From positions 744,001 through 808,000 of the forward strand of contig JADJWK010000004.1 in NCBI GenBank assembly GCA_016716405.1: a stretch of DNA of 64,000 bases. The letters run 5' to 3'. Source of the stretch: Candidatus Melainabacteria bacterium (lineage in GTDB: Bacteria; Cyanobacteriota; Vampirovibrionia; Obscuribacterales; Obscuribacteraceae). The notes below the pieces were generated by a model, which searched no databases, was not told the origin of the DNA, and saw nothing but the letters and a program-made list of their open reading frames with translations. Below are positions 25,204 to 33,806 of the stretch, in pieces (within the stretch, counting starts at the first letter, position 1; the number at the start of each line of letters is the position of its first letter). The position numbers were made by a program, and so were the translations under genes.

Positions 25204-26349
25204 ATGGATCCTGCCCTTCCGTATATCATTGAAGGCTGGTATAGAAGCCGCCCCGGCAGGAGAGATGAGTCGATGTTTGGATCGAAGAAGAGCAAACTGA
25301 GCCCGGACACAGTCAAGAAGGCTCTTTCAACAGTCATGGACCCGGATCTTCATCAGGACATAGTCAGCCTCGGGATGATCTCGGGCATCGAAGTCGATGG
25401 CGGCAAGGTCAGATTCAAGCTCACCCTGACCACGCCGGCCTGCCCCCTCAAAGAGAAGATCGAGAGCGACTGCCGGGAAGCGGTGAATGCCATCGAAGGA
25501 GTGGAGTCCATCGAGATGGAGACGGACGCCTCAGTGGCCGGACTGAAGCGGGATTCGGACAAAAAGCGCATCGAAGGGATCAAGCATATCATCGCTGTCA
25601 CATCGGGCAAAGGCGGTGTGGGCAAGACCACGGTCGCCATCAACCTCGCCTGTGCCCTCAACAGCCTCGGCGCCAGGGTCGGGCTCCTGGACTCCGATAT
25701 CACCGGTCCCAACTGCCCGCTCATGCTCGGAGTCGACGGCTATGAGCCCACCGCCAGAGACAATCGCATCGTGCCGGCGGAGAATCACGGCGTCAAATGC
25801 ATATCCATGGCATTTTTCGTCGCCAAGGATACGCCTCTCATCTGGCGCGGGCCGATGCTTGACAAGGCGATCAGGCAATTTTTGACCGATGTGGAGTGGG
25901 GCGAGCTGGACTATCTGATCGTGGACATGCCCCCCGGCACCGGTGACGCGCAGCTGACCATGGTGCAGGCGACGGACCTTTCAGGCGGCGTCATCGTCAC
26001 CACACCTCAGGAAGTAGCCGTCCTCGACGGACGCAAAGGTCTTGCCATGTTTACTCAGATGAATGTCCCGGTTCTGGGCTTCGTGGAGAACATGAGCTAT
26101 TTCCAACCGGAAGGTTCGGAGGAAGTCTTCGAGATATTCGGCCGCGGCGGCGGTAGAAGGCTGGCAGAAGAAGCCGGTGTTCCATTTCTGGGAGAAGTTC
26201 CCCTCGATACACGGATCCGCGTCGGCGGAGACAGCGGCAAGCCGATAGTGGTCTCCAATCCGGAAAGCCCTTCTGCAAAAGCCTTTATCGATATAGCCAA
26301 ACAACTGGCCGCCAAGATAAGCATCCAGGCCCTGGCTCCGGTCGGCTAG
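25204..26349 (+). CDS. mrp: Mrp/NBP35-family Fe-S carrier ATPase with N-terminal DUF59
   Basis: The 381-residue protein joins a DUF59 domain (PDLHQDIVSLGMI... TTPACPLKEKI) to a P-loop ATPase with the deviant Walker A SGKGGVGKTTVA, LLDSDITGPN, YLIVDMPPGTGDAQLT and GFVENMSYF. The usual CPxC after ENMSYF is replaced by QPEGSEEVFEIFGRGGG, as in cyanobacterial Mrp proteins. Members carry Fe-S clusters to target proteins. Starts possible are ATG 25204 (AAGGA 6 bases before) and ATG 25273, nearer the domain. Confidence 0.93.
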   Translation: MDPALPYIIEGWYRSRPGRRDESMFGSKKSKLSPDTVKKALSTVMDPDLHQDIVSLGMISGIEVDGGKVRFKLTLTTPACPLKEKIESDCREAVNAIEGVESIEMETDASVAGLKRDSDKKRIEGIKHIIAVTSGKGGVGKTTVAINLACALNSLGARVGLLDSDITGPNCPLMLGVDGYEPTARDNRIVPAENHGVKCISMAFFVAKDTPLIWRGPMLDKAIRQFLTDVEWGELDYLIVDMPPGTGDAQLTMVQATDLSGGVIVTTPQEVAVLDGRKGLAMFTQMNVPVLGFVENMSYFQPEGSEEVFEIFGRGGGRRLAEEAGVPFLGEVPLDTRIRVGGDSGKPIVVSNPESPSAKAFIDIAKQLAAKISIQALAPVG

Positions 26350-26388
26350 AAGATACGGAACTGACATTAATAGTCGCCTGACACCCAC

Positions 26389-26416
26389 TTCACAAATGGG
26401 CGCCAGGTATTATACT
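26389..26416 (+). promoter_or_regulatory. Predicted sigma-70-type promoter upstream of recN
   Basis: TTCACA (26389-26394), a 16-bp spacer, and TATACT (26411-26416): each element matches five of six consensus bases. Transcription would begin about 50 bp before the recN ATG. I see no clear LexA-type box. Confidence 0.55.
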
Positions 26417-26472
26417 GATTGCTGTAGGAGCAGGCACCACCTACAACACCACAATCGGTTCTATATACAACA

Positions 26473-28173
26473 ATGCTCAAAAGCATAACCATCAAAAACT
26501 TTGCGATTATCGAATCGGTAGACGTGGAGTGGACTCCCGGACTCAATGTTCTGACCGGGGAAACCGGCGCCGGCAAGTCGATCCTCTTCGACGCCCTCAG
26601 CATCGTACTCGGTGCCAAGGCAGGGCCGGCTAATATCAGGGCCGGTGCCCAGAACGCCGCTATCGAGGCCTTTTTCATACCCGGCAAAGAAGCTCTGGAC
26701 TGGCTCGCGAAAAACGAGCTCGCCGATGGCGCAGAAGAGCTGGTAGTCACCAGGGAGATCAGCGAGAAGAGCTCCCGCAGCCGGATCAACGGCGTCCTGG
26801 TAAACAGCGCTCTCTTGCAGGAGCTTCGCGGGCTCTTGCTGACTTTTCACGCCCAGCACGAGATCCGCACTCTCCTGACGGCATCCAGCCAGCTGGCTCT
26901 TCTCGACAGCCTGGGCGACCGGACCCACGAGAGCTTGAGCAATAGTTACAAAAGCAAATTCGCCTCCTATCAGGCTCTCCTCAAACAAGCCAGCGAGAGC
27001 CTCTCGGACGAGGAGCGTCTCAAGAAGCTGGAGTTCACCCGCTGGGAGATTCAGGAGCTGGAAGCCGCCGCTCTGGGCGATCCGGCAGAGGACGAAGAGC
27101 TCAAAGAGAGACGTGCGATTCTGGAAGGAAGCGCTCAGCTCGAAGCCAATGTGATGAGTGCCGTTAGAATGCTCTCCGGAGGAGATGAGCATGACAGCTC
27201 GGTGATCGATCTCTTGCAGAGAAGCCTGGCCGAGCTCGAGACCGCCTCGAGCACCGACAGCTCGCTTGCCGCTACGGCCGAGCTCCTCTCCGCCAGCCTC
27301 GCCAATGCCGAGGAAGCAGCATCGGAATTGCGGACTTACAGGGACCGCATCGACAGCGACCCCGAGTCTCTGGCTATCGTGGAGGAAAGGCAGACCCTGC
27401 TCGCCTCCGTAAAACGGAAATTCGGGCCGACTCTCAAAGAAGCAATAGACCGGCTGGAGTCTCTGAGGCTGACTATAGAGACCCTGGAAAACGCCGACTG
27501 GCAGGCGGAAAAGCTGAAAGGCGAGTTGCTCAAACTGGAAGGCGAGCTCACCGAACAGGCGGAGAAGCTCTCAGCCTCCCGGCAGAAGCTGGCTGAAAGC
27601 CTGTCCCGATCGATCATGGCCGAGCTCAAGCAGCTCGGCATGGAGCGTGCCCGGTTCGACATCGAGTTCACCCGCTCAGGGGAGCTGAGCGGCACCGGTC
27701 TGGACCGCCTGGAATTCCTGATCTCGCCGAATCCAGGGCAGCCGCTCCTGCCCCTGTCCAGAATCGCCTCAGGAGGCGAGCTCTCCCGGGTGATGCTCGC
27801 CCTCAAGACCATCTTCGCATCCGCAGACCGTGTCTCCACCGTGGTCTTCGATGAGATCGACACAGGCATGAGCGGCAAGACCCTGACAGCAATCAGGGAC
27901 CGCCTGGCAAAGCTGGCCCGCTCCCACCAGATCCTCTGCATCACGCACAATCCCATAGTCGCCTCGGTGGCGGACAACTACCTGGACGTGTGTAAAGAAC
28001 AATCAAATGACAAAACGATCATCAGTGTTCGCCATCTGGACGGCGAGGAGCGCCTCTCGTCCCTGGCGGCGATGGCCAGTGGCAGCCAGAACGAAGAGGT
28101 TTCCCTGACTTTCGCGCGATCCCTGGTCGATCAGGCCTCTTCGATAAAGGCGAAACTATTACAGATAAGCTGA
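26473..28173 (+). CDS. recN: DNA repair protein RecN
   Basis: The 566-residue SMC-like protein has the N-terminal LKSITIKNFAIIESV and Walker A GETGAGKSIL, a central coiled-coil region (residues ~150-370), and the C-terminal signature ASGGELSRVMLALKTI with Walker B VFDEIDTGMSG. RecN acts early in double-strand-break repair. The length is normal. The C-terminal D-loop region LARSHQILCITHNPIVAS is intact. It is followed by the tRNA-Gln gene. Confidence 0.96.
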   Translation: MLKSITIKNFAIIESVDVEWTPGLNVLTGETGAGKSILFDALSIVLGAKAGPANIRAGAQNAAIEAFFIPGKEALDWLAKNELADGAEELVVTREISEKSSRSRINGVLVNSALLQELRGLLLTFHAQHEIRTLLTASSQLALLDSLGDRTHESLSNSYKSKFASYQALLKQASESLSDEERLKKLEFTRWEIQELEAAALGDPAEDEELKERRAILEGSAQLEANVMSAVRMLSGGDEHDSSVIDLLQRSLAELETASSTDSSLAATAELLSASLANAEEAASELRTYRDRIDSDPESLAIVEERQTLLASVKRKFGPTLKEAIDRLESLRLTIETLENADWQAEKLKGELLKLEGELTEQAEKLSASRQKLAESLSRSIMAELKQLGMERARFDIEFTRSGELSGTGLDRLEFLISPNPGQPLLPLSRIASGGELSRVMLALKTIFASADRVSTVVFDEIDTGMSGKTLTAIRDRLAKLARSHQILCITHNPIVASVADNYLDVCKEQSNDKTIISVRHLDGEERLSSLAAMASGSQNEEVSLTFARSLVDQASSIKAKLLQIS

Positions 28174-28180
28174 TCGAGCG

Positions 28181-28210
28181 TTGACACGGGCTAGTGACAT
28201 TCAATAGAAT
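28181..28210 (+). promoter_or_regulatory. Predicted promoter of tRNA-Gln
   Basis: A consensus -35 TTGACA (28181-28186), an 18-bp spacer and -10 TAGAAT (28205-28210) lie 20 bp before the tRNA. The first elements begin just after the recN stop. Confidence 0.65.
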
Positions 28211-28229
28211 GCACCATTGCACTATATAT

Positions 28230-28301
28230 TGGGGCGTCGCCAAGTGGTAAGGCACCTGGTTTTGGTCCAGGCATTCAGAGGTTCGAATCCTTTCGCCCCA
28301 G
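28230..28301 (+). tRNA. tRNA-Gln (anticodon TTG)
   Basis: A full 72-base cloverleaf can be drawn. The acceptor arms are TGGGGCG (28230-28236) and CGCCCCA (28294-28300), with discriminator G. The D-arm is GCC AAGTGGTAA GGC. The anticodon stem CCTGG/CCAGG encloses TTTTGGT with anticodon TTG. The T-arm is AGAGG TTCGAAT CCTTT. CCA is not encoded. The codon read is CAA/CAG. Confidence 0.97.
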
Positions 28302-28359
28302 GCTTCACTATCAGTGAATTTACAGAGATTAGTTACGGATTTAGTTACGGATAAGGGTC

Positions 28360-28980
28360 ATGGAAAAGCACAGTCTTAACGTCAAGCACAGAGAAGAGAA
28401 GAATCCCAGAGAGCTGCGCCGCCAGGGGCAGATCCCGGCGACCCTCTATGGTCCTGCCTTCCCTTCGGAAAACCTGCAATTTTGCGCTCGCGAATTCTCT
28501 CGCCTGCCGGCAGCGGCCTATTCCCACCTTCTCGATCTGAAATTCGAGAGCGGCAAGCCCGTCGCAGTGATCATCCGCAGCGTCCAGCGCGAGTCCACCA
28601 CCGACACTCCCCTGCATGTCGAGTTCTACAGAGTTCGTCTCGACAAGAAGCTCACCGTCACGGTGCCCATCCGCTTTGTCGGTACCTCCCCCGCAGTCGT
28701 AGCCGGAGCGCAGTTCTTCGAAGTATCACCAACAGTCGACATCGAATGTCTGCCGGGCGATATTCCTGAGTTTGTCGAAGCAGACATCGCCGCTCTGGAA
28801 GAGTTCGACAGCGTTCTGCACTTCAGCGACCTGAAACTAGGCGCGGAAGTGAAGATTCTCAATCCCGAAGATGCCGTGATCGCCAAGGCAGCCTCACCCA
28901 AGACCCAGGCTGCCGGGGCCGGCGAAGGAGAGGGCGGCGAAGCCGCGTCCGAGTCCGCAGCCGGGAGCAGCGAAGGCTGA
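28360..28980 (+). CDS. rplY: Large ribosomal subunit protein bL25 (TL5/Ctc type)
   Basis: The 206-residue protein is the long two-domain form of L25. The N-terminal 5S-rRNA-binding domain has REEKNPRELRRQGQIPATLYG, and the C-terminal TL5 domain has VEFYRVRLDKKLTVTVPIRFVG and DIECLPGDIPEFVEADI. It binds 5S rRNA on the ribosome. The last ~25 residues are a Gly/Glu/Ser-rich tail. It lies 58 bp after tRNA-Gln and may share its transcript. The common partner pth is not next to it. Confidence 0.93.
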   Translation: MEKHSLNVKHREEKNPRELRRQGQIPATLYGPAFPSENLQFCAREFSRLPAAAYSHLLDLKFESGKPVAVIIRSVQRESTTDTPLHVEFYRVRLDKKLTVTVPIRFVGTSPAVVAGAQFFEVSPTVDIECLPGDIPEFVEADIAALEEFDSVLHFSDLKLGAEVKILNPEDAVIAKAASPKTQAAGAGEGEGGEAASESAAGSSEG

Positions 28981-29010
28981 TCCTTTCAGAATCGAGTCTC
29001 GAACGAGAAT

Positions 29011-30162
29011 TCACGCGGCCGGCTCTTCGCTAGTAGAAGAGCCGGCCGTCGGGCTATCGTCGTCGGGATCGCTTTCTATCTCTTGCTCCAGAGCCGGCAG
29101 ATTGTCCTTCCTGGCCAGGGGAAGCCGCACCGTAAAAGTCGAACCTTTGTTGAGCTCGGACTCCAGCTCGATGGCGCCGCCATGGGCCTTGATGATGGTC
29201 ATGGCTATGGCCAGCCCGAGACCGGAGCCGCCACCATAGAGGCGGCTGCGGGTGCGGCTCCGCTCCACTCTGTAGAATCGGTCGAAGATACGCTGCTGAT
29301 CAGCCGGGGCAATACCGATACCGGTATCAATCACTTTTATAACCGCCTGATCACGGCTGGTGCGCAGGGTAACCGTCACTTTGCCGCCGGCCTGGGTGGC
29401 CTTGATAGCGTTGTTGGTGAGATTGAGGAAAACCTGCTTGAGCCTGTCCTGATCGGCATCCACCAGAACATCGGCCTTCGGCATGATGAACTGGACTTCT
29501 ACCTGCTCAGGCGCCACCATCACCACAGTGTCTTCCACGCTGGTGAGCACCTCGCGCATATCGGTGACCTCGAGCTGATTGATGATCGCCTGACCGGCAT
29601 CTGCCCTTGCCAGTTGCAGGAGGTCCTGGACCAGACGGATCAGGCGTCCGGATTCGTCCGAAATGGTCTGGAGCGCCTCGCCCAGGAGGTTGGCGTCGAT
29701 ATTCTCGCCTCGTCTCTGGAGGAGCTTGGTATAACCCTGGATCGAAGTCAGGGGGGTGCGAAGCTCGTGGCTGGCGTCGGCGACGAACTGGCACTGGATA
29801 TTCAGGGACTCTTCCAGGCGGTTCAAGAGCTTGTTGAAAGACTTACGCAGTTCGAGGGTTTCGGCGGGCTCGTTGGCATCGACGTCGAGACGCTGGCGGA
29901 TGTCCATATTAGCCAGCCTTGTGGTAGATCCGAGAAGCCGGTTGATCGGTCTCAAGATCAGGTCGGCCAGAAACCAGTTGACGGCCACCAGCAAAAGTAC
30001 AAGGGGCAGGTACCAGGGCAACAGGCCGAAGAAAGATGCCAGGAGGTCAGGCTCTGACCCCACCACGATGAGATGGCAGACTGCAATAGGTATAATCCCG
30101 GAAATCGTCATGGCAAGAGCCATGCGAAATCTCATTGTCTTTGACCAGCTGGTCTTTTCCAT
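29011..30162 (-). CDS. Orphan membrane sensor histidine kinase
   Basis: From the ATG at 30162 (12 bp after the upstream stop) the product is 383 residues. It has two transmembrane helices near the N-terminus with a very short loop between (GSEPDLLASF) and a HAMP domain after LADLILRPINRLL. The HisKA box is DASHELRTPLTSIQGY. The HATPase boxes are FLNLTNNAIKAT, VIDTGIGIAP and GSGLGLAIAMTI. A longer frame to 30249 overlaps the phosphatase gene and is not used. No response regulator is adjacent, so its partner is elsewhere. The acidic C-terminal tail coincides with a strong stem-loop. Confidence 0.92.
   Translation of the reverse strand: MEKTSWSKTMRFRMALAMTISGIIPIAVCHLIVVGSEPDLLASFFGLLPWYLPLVLLLVAVNWFLADLILRPINRLLGSTTRLANMDIRQRLDVDANEPAETLELRKSFNKLLNRLEESLNIQCQFVADASHELRTPLTSIQGYTKLLQRRGENIDANLLGEALQTISDESGRLIRLVQDLLQLARADAGQAIINQLEVTDMREVLTSVEDTVVMVAPEQVEVQFIMPKADVLVDADQDRLKQVFLNLTNNAIKATQAGGKVTVTLRTSRDQAVIKVIDTGIGIAPADQQRIFDRFYRVERSRTRSRLYGGGSGLGLAIAMTIIKAHGGAIELESELNKGSTFTVRLPLARKDNLPALEQEIESDPDDDSPTAGSSTSEEPAA
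29017..29047. repeat. Strong 12-bp stem-loop at the 3' end of the histidine kinase gene
   Basis: GGCCGGCTCTTC (29017-29028) and GAAGAGCCGGCC (29036-29047) pair perfectly around a 7-base loop. It lies inside the last codons of the histidine kinase and between two convergent genes (L25 and the kinase). No T-tract follows on either strand, so it may be a bidirectional transcription barrier or an mRNA-end protector. Confidence 0.55.
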
Positions 30163-30173
30163 AGAATGATATT

Positions 30174-30980
30174 TTACATTAGAGCAAAATCGGAGGCTGT
30201 AAGCCGCCTGTAGAACTCCCGGACCAGGACAGAGTTGGCGACCACGCAACTGCCTTGATAAATCGACGTGCCGCCCTCCAGGTCGAGAAAGCGCGCCCCG
30301 GACTCCCGGGCGAGAATTTTCATCGGAGCCAGATCCCAGGGTTTCAGGCCGACCTCTATATTGGCCTCGGCTTTACCCTCGAAGACCAGGGCGAAGCCGA
30401 GATAATCCCCGAGACCGCGCTGCTTGTAAGTTGATCGAACCAGATCGGTGAATCCCTCCCAGAGCCCGGCCTGGAGAATACGATCCGGGGCTCCGAAAAT
30501 CATCAGGGCGTCGGAGAGACTGTCAACCGCCGAGGCTTTGATACGGCGATGATTCTTGTAGGCGCCGGCTCCGCTTTCGGCATAATAGAGGTCCCCGCAG
30601 GCGGGATTGTACACAGCACCGGCTACGATATCATCGCCCTTCTCGAGAGCCATCAAGATCGAGAATATCGGAATGCCTCTCGAAAAATTCATGGTGCCGT
30701 CGATTGGATCGATAATCCAGCGCCGGGTTCCGCTGCCGCCTGGCTTTTCTTCCTCTTCCTCCCCGAGAATACCGTCATCCGGGTAACGTCTCTCGATGGC
30801 GCTACGAATCAACGCCTCCACCTCGCGATCGGCGATGGTTACCGGCGAGCCATCACCCTTTCGGGTTACCGAGATACCGGAATCGAAATACTTCATAGCC
30901 CGGGCGCCGGCCTCTTCCATGACCGAGAGCATAAAAGTCATATCGTCCGAAAGGCTTGGCTTGCCTTGCTTTTCGTCCAT
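30174..30980 (-). CDS. Inositol monophosphatase-family phosphatase
   Basis: The 268-residue protein has the IMPase signatures: ILGEEEEE, WIIDPIDGTMNFSRG and the C-terminal KPWDLAPMKILARESG, which together bind the catalytic Mg2+ ions. Family members act on inositol-1-phosphate, histidinol phosphate, fructose-1,6-bisphosphate or PAP; the substrate cannot be chosen here. The start is placed at ATG 30980, because a GTG at 31016 lies within the terminator of the upstream gene. It precedes the histidine kinase gene by 11 bp. Confidence 0.9.
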   Translation of the reverse strand: MDEKQGKPSLSDDMTFMLSVMEEAGARAMKYFDSGISVTRKGDGSPVTIADREVEALIRSAIERRYPDDGILGEEEEEKPGGSGTRRWIIDPIDGTMNFSRGIPIFSILMALEKGDDIVAGAVYNPACGDLYYAESGAGAYKNHRRIKASAVDSLSDALMIFGAPDRILQAGLWEGFTDLVRSTYKQRGLGDYLGFALVFEGKAEANIEVGLKPWDLAPMKILARESGARFLDLEGGTSIYQGSCVVANSVLVREFYRRLTASDFALM

Positions 30981-31000
30981 AAATAAAAGGCTGCTTAGAA

Positions 31001-31050
31001 ATAAAACAAAGAACACGAGACTCCCGTCGGCTCACGCCGCCGGGAGTCTC
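31001..31050 (-). terminator. Rho-independent terminator of the SLH protein gene
   Basis: On the minus strand GAGACTCCCG and CGGGAGTCTC form a 10-bp stem (31017-31026 with 31041-31050). An inner CGGC/GCCG stem is closed by a GTGA (GNRA-type) loop. A T-rich tail (TTCTTTGTTTTATTTC) follows. It ends transcription of the gene at 31096-31656. Confidence 0.85.
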
Positions 31051-31095
31051 AACGTAGACTAGGTCAGATCCAAGATTGTGGTGGCAAGTAGCTGT

Positions 31096-31656
31096 TTAGA
31101 ACAGGTACTCGTAAATGGCACGCGCACCGCGACCGACACCAACGCCGACATCACGGACATCGATAAACGTGCCTTTAACTACGCGCTCCCAGAGGAAACC
31201 CTTCTGGCGCTCGGCGTAAGCCAACCGCATGTCTTGTTCCATATTCTTCTCTTCGACGGCTTTCATGCGTCTTTCGAGATCGGCTACCCGAGCTTTGAGC
31301 TTGTTGAGCTCGCCGCGGAATTCTTCGAGGAGAGCCGCGAATTTTTCGAGGTCGGCTTTGTCGGCTTTCTGATTGAGACGCTCGACGATGCACTGCTCGT
31401 ACTTATATAGAGCAGCGGCCAGTTCGAAACGGGTCGCGGATTTCTGTCCACGGAAGGTTCTGTCCGGATAACCTACTAATATGTGACATGGGTGATTGAC
31501 GAGCTCTTTGAGAGCGTTGTAAGCCCATTCGTTACCGACAACGTCGGTAAGTTCACTGACATTAGTGGCGCCTTGAGCCTGCGCAGCAGGTGCATTCATA
31601 AAGGTGCTTGCACTTACGGCTGCCAAGGCGGTAAGTAAGGTCAACCCCTTTTTCAT
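31096..31656 (-). CDS. Exported SLH-domain coiled-coil protein
   Basis: From ATG 31656 (GGGAG 11 bases upstream) the product is 186 residues. A signal peptide (KKGLTLLTALAAVSASTF...AAQAQ) is followed by one SLH domain (residues ~40-88: WAYNALKELVNH, GYPDRTFRGQKSATRFELAAAL). A coiled coil follows (residues ~95-145). The short tail is FLWERVVKGTFIDVRDVGV...YEYLF. Cyanobacterial SLH porins begin the same way (signal, SLH, coiled coil) but continue into a large beta-barrel, absent here. It probably tethers the outer membrane to the cell wall. It is monocistronic, with its own terminator. Confidence 0.88.
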   Translation of the reverse strand: MKKGLTLLTALAAVSASTFMNAPAAQAQGATNVSELTDVVGNEWAYNALKELVNHPCHILVGYPDRTFRGQKSATRFELAAALYKYEQCIVERLNQKADKADLEKFAALLEEFRGELNKLKARVADLERRMKAVEEKNMEQDMRLAYAERQKGFLWERVVKGTFIDVRDVGVGVGRGARAIYEYLF

Positions 31657-32146
31657 ATAGTAATCACTCCCTTGCAATGACCTAATCTAATGCTGGAATC
31701 ATAGCTTAAATATTCCAGCGCTTTGTAGGGGTGAAACGGGGAAATTTAGTCAACCTCGGCAGAAAAGCGTAAAAGCGGCAACTGGTGCTAGAATCAGGCT
31801 CCTTAAATAACGTTAATACTTTAAGAACAAGGCACCCAAAATATATCCAATCGAAATCTCGAAAGCGGCAACACCGGCGGCTTCATGGCAACCGGCTCTC
31901 TAGAACTCCCACCCGTTAAAAAGGAAAACGAAATTATCGGACTGCTGCACCGACGCCTCCAACCAGGTAGGCATGAGGATTTCGCCCGATCACACCGGCG
32001 CGATGAAGTATATCGAGCGGGTAAGACCAGCACCCAGTGCCAGCACGGATGATACCAAGAGAAACGTCCGGACCGGCAGGGCGGCATACAAAGCAGCACC
32101 AAATCTGGTTTACACCACCTGCCAAGAAGCTGGCCGCAACCCTCGC
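31657..32146. other. Intergenic stretch with a possible decayed small membrane gene
   Basis: This 490-bp gap separates two minus-strand genes. Near the SLH gene lie its promoter and inverted repeat. On the minus strand, about 32000-32110, one frame encodes a membrane-like segment (AALPVRTFLLVSSVLALGAG, then LTRSIYFIAPV) that ends in TGA. The same frame continues with SGEILMPTWLEASVQQ and FVFLFNGWEF to a TAG at about 31910. There is no ATG at its head. It could be a relic or a coincidence. Other frames here, including a 109-codon frame at 31821-32150, show no family features. Confidence 0.35.
31692..31719. promoter_or_regulatory. Inverted repeat upstream of the SLH gene
   Basis: GCTGGAAT (31692-31699) and ATTCCAGC (31712-31719), 8-bp perfect arms with a 12-bp spacer. 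It lies 36 bp upstream of the start of the SLH gene. Its spacer reads TATGAT on the minus strand, a possible -10 element. It may be an operator or a 5' leader hairpin. Confidence 0.5.
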
Positions 32147-33649
32147 TCAATAAGCTTTGAACTCGGCCCGGAAGGGAGCCGCCGGAAGATTATCATCACC
32201 CAGCAGGTTGCCTCTTGGATTATCAGCCCAGGCATAAGTGACCACTTTCGGATCGCTTATCTCATCGCTCCAGACAAGGACACTATCGCCGCTCTCACCA
32301 TCGATGGCAGCCTTGGCCCAGACCATCTTATTGTCATCGCCGGCGATGGCAAAGCCTTCCAGAGAGCCGCCGGATGCTTTCAAGCCCTCGGTGACATTCC
32401 GGAAGCGCAGCCGAACTTTCTTGCCTTCCTTCTTGAAGCTGCCCAGAACCGGCGACTTGAACTTATAGGGCTTTTTGTACTGGGTGGCCAGTGCGATGCG
32501 GGCAAGCCGGCGACCGATTTTCTGCTTGTCAGAGGCATGCCAGTCCGGCTCCTTCACATCGCAGCAATCGGTGGTCACCGCCATGAACGAATAAGGGAAG
32601 ATCGAGAGCCGTGCCTGCGCTTCCCGGAACTTGGCAAGAGGTCCGCTGTCATTCGGAGCGACCTGGGGTTTGCCGTAGGGAGGAAGCTGGACATAAATGA
32701 ATGGAATCTCGGGATTGTCGAAAGCAATCCGCCAGTCCTTGATGAGCTCGCCGAGAAAACGCTGGTAGTTCGCCACCTCGTAGACATTGGCCTCGCCCTG
32801 ATACCAGATCACGCCTTTGAAAACGAAGGGCACCAGGGGAGCAATCATGGCGTTATAGAGAGTGGCGCCGGAAAGGAAGAGACCTTTGACCGCCTCGGCG
32901 TTCACATCTTTCTCGTCCACCGAAAGCGGCAGGCTGCGGGTTTTGAGACGGCGCTTCTCCAGGGACTCGACAGTCCTGTCGAGCTTCTCGGCCACCGACT
33001 TGCCTGTATTGAAGCGCTCCAAACCAGGCTTGCTTATCCAGGCCTGCACCCGGGAGCCGCCAACAGCAGAGATCACCAGACCGACGGGAACACCGAGGTC
33101 CTTCTCGAGAGAGGCTCCGAACGACCCGGCCAGAGCAGAGCAGAGACCTTCGCTATCACGGTCCAGAACCCTCCAGGTCCCTTTGAAATCAGCCTCCGGC
33201 ACGCTCGAGGCCACCGGCGGCAGGGTGATGAAGCGGATCTTGCCCTCACCGGACTCTTCTTCCCCTCTGGTCTTGAGGTCCGCATTGGTGAGCACCATAT
33301 TGGACTGACCGCCACAAAGCCAGACCTCTCCTACCATCACATCATCGACGACGATCTTCGTATCCGAGACTACCGTGATCTGGTACGGACCACCGGCAGG
33401 AGGCGGCTCCACGCTTGCCAGCCATTTTCCGTCCTCTCCGGCATGAGCGACTTGCTTCCGGTCCCCTATGCGGATGCCGACTACGGCTCCGGGATCAGCA
33501 GTACCCCAGATTTTGACGGGCTTTCCCTGCTGCAAAACCATGTGGTCGCCAAAAATGCTGGCCAGAGTCAGTTTCGCCTCGCAGGCAGGGGTTGCCAGAC
33601 AGATCAGGGCGAGCAATAAGAATGAACAGGGCAGCGCTCGGAAAGGCAC
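32147..33649 (-). CDS. Sialate O-acetylesterase-like (DUF303/SASA) exported protein
   Basis: The 500-residue protein has a signal peptide (FRALPCSFLLLALICLATPACEA). It has the SGNH-type nucleophile block VWLCGGQSNM, the oxyanion region SAVGGSRVQAWIS, GVIWYQGEANV, and the Asp-His block EPDWHASDKQKIGRRLA. Such enzymes remove O-acetyl groups from sialic acids or plant and other polysaccharides outside the cytoplasm. It stands alone with no sialic-acid genes nearby, so another acetylated glycan is likely. Confidence 0.9.
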   Translation of the reverse strand: MPFRALPCSFLLLALICLATPACEAKLTLASIFGDHMVLQQGKPVKIWGTADPGAVVGIRIGDRKQVAHAGEDGKWLASVEPPPAGGPYQITVVSDTKIVVDDVMVGEVWLCGGQSNMVLTNADLKTRGEEESGEGKIRFITLPPVASSVPEADFKGTWRVLDRDSEGLCSALAGSFGASLEKDLGVPVGLVISAVGGSRVQAWISKPGLERFNTGKSVAEKLDRTVESLEKRRLKTRSLPLSVDEKDVNAEAVKGLFLSGATLYNAMIAPLVPFVFKGVIWYQGEANVYEVANYQRFLGELIKDWRIAFDNPEIPFIYVQLPPYGKPQVAPNDSGPLAKFREAQARLSIFPYSFMAVTTDCCDVKEPDWHASDKQKIGRRLARIALATQYKKPYKFKSPVLGSFKKEGKKVRLRFRNVTEGLKASGGSLEGFAIAGDDNKMVWAKAAIDGESGDSVLVWSDEISDPKVVTYAWADNPRGNLLGDDNLPAAPFRAEFKAY

Positions 33650-33694
33650 GGCAATCTCCTTCTGACGGGCTTAGTTTAAATCACTTGAAATATC

Positions 33695-33722
33695 TTGACA
33701 TCGTGCTATTCTAATTTTAAAT
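33695..33722 (+). promoter_or_regulatory. Predicted sigma-70-type promoter
   Basis: Consensus -35 TTGACA (33695-33700), a 16-bp spacer and TTAAAT (33717-33722). It would transcribe the secreted protein gene at 33807 with a leader of about 80 bases. Confidence 0.5.
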
Positions 33723-33806
33723 ACGCAGGACCCTCTTTCTGCTGCAACGGGCATATAAGGAAATGAGCCCCGCGCAGCGGACCCCGATTCAGACGGAAGT
33801 GCGACC

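Noticed and set aside
31821..32150. 109-codon minus-strand frame
   Set aside because: Cys/Trp/Arg-rich composition with no family similarity; another frame in the same stretch is more protein-like.
31973..33619. 548-codon plus-strand frame
   Set aside because: It is antisense to the sialate O-acetylesterase-like gene, which has the GQSNM block and a signal peptide.
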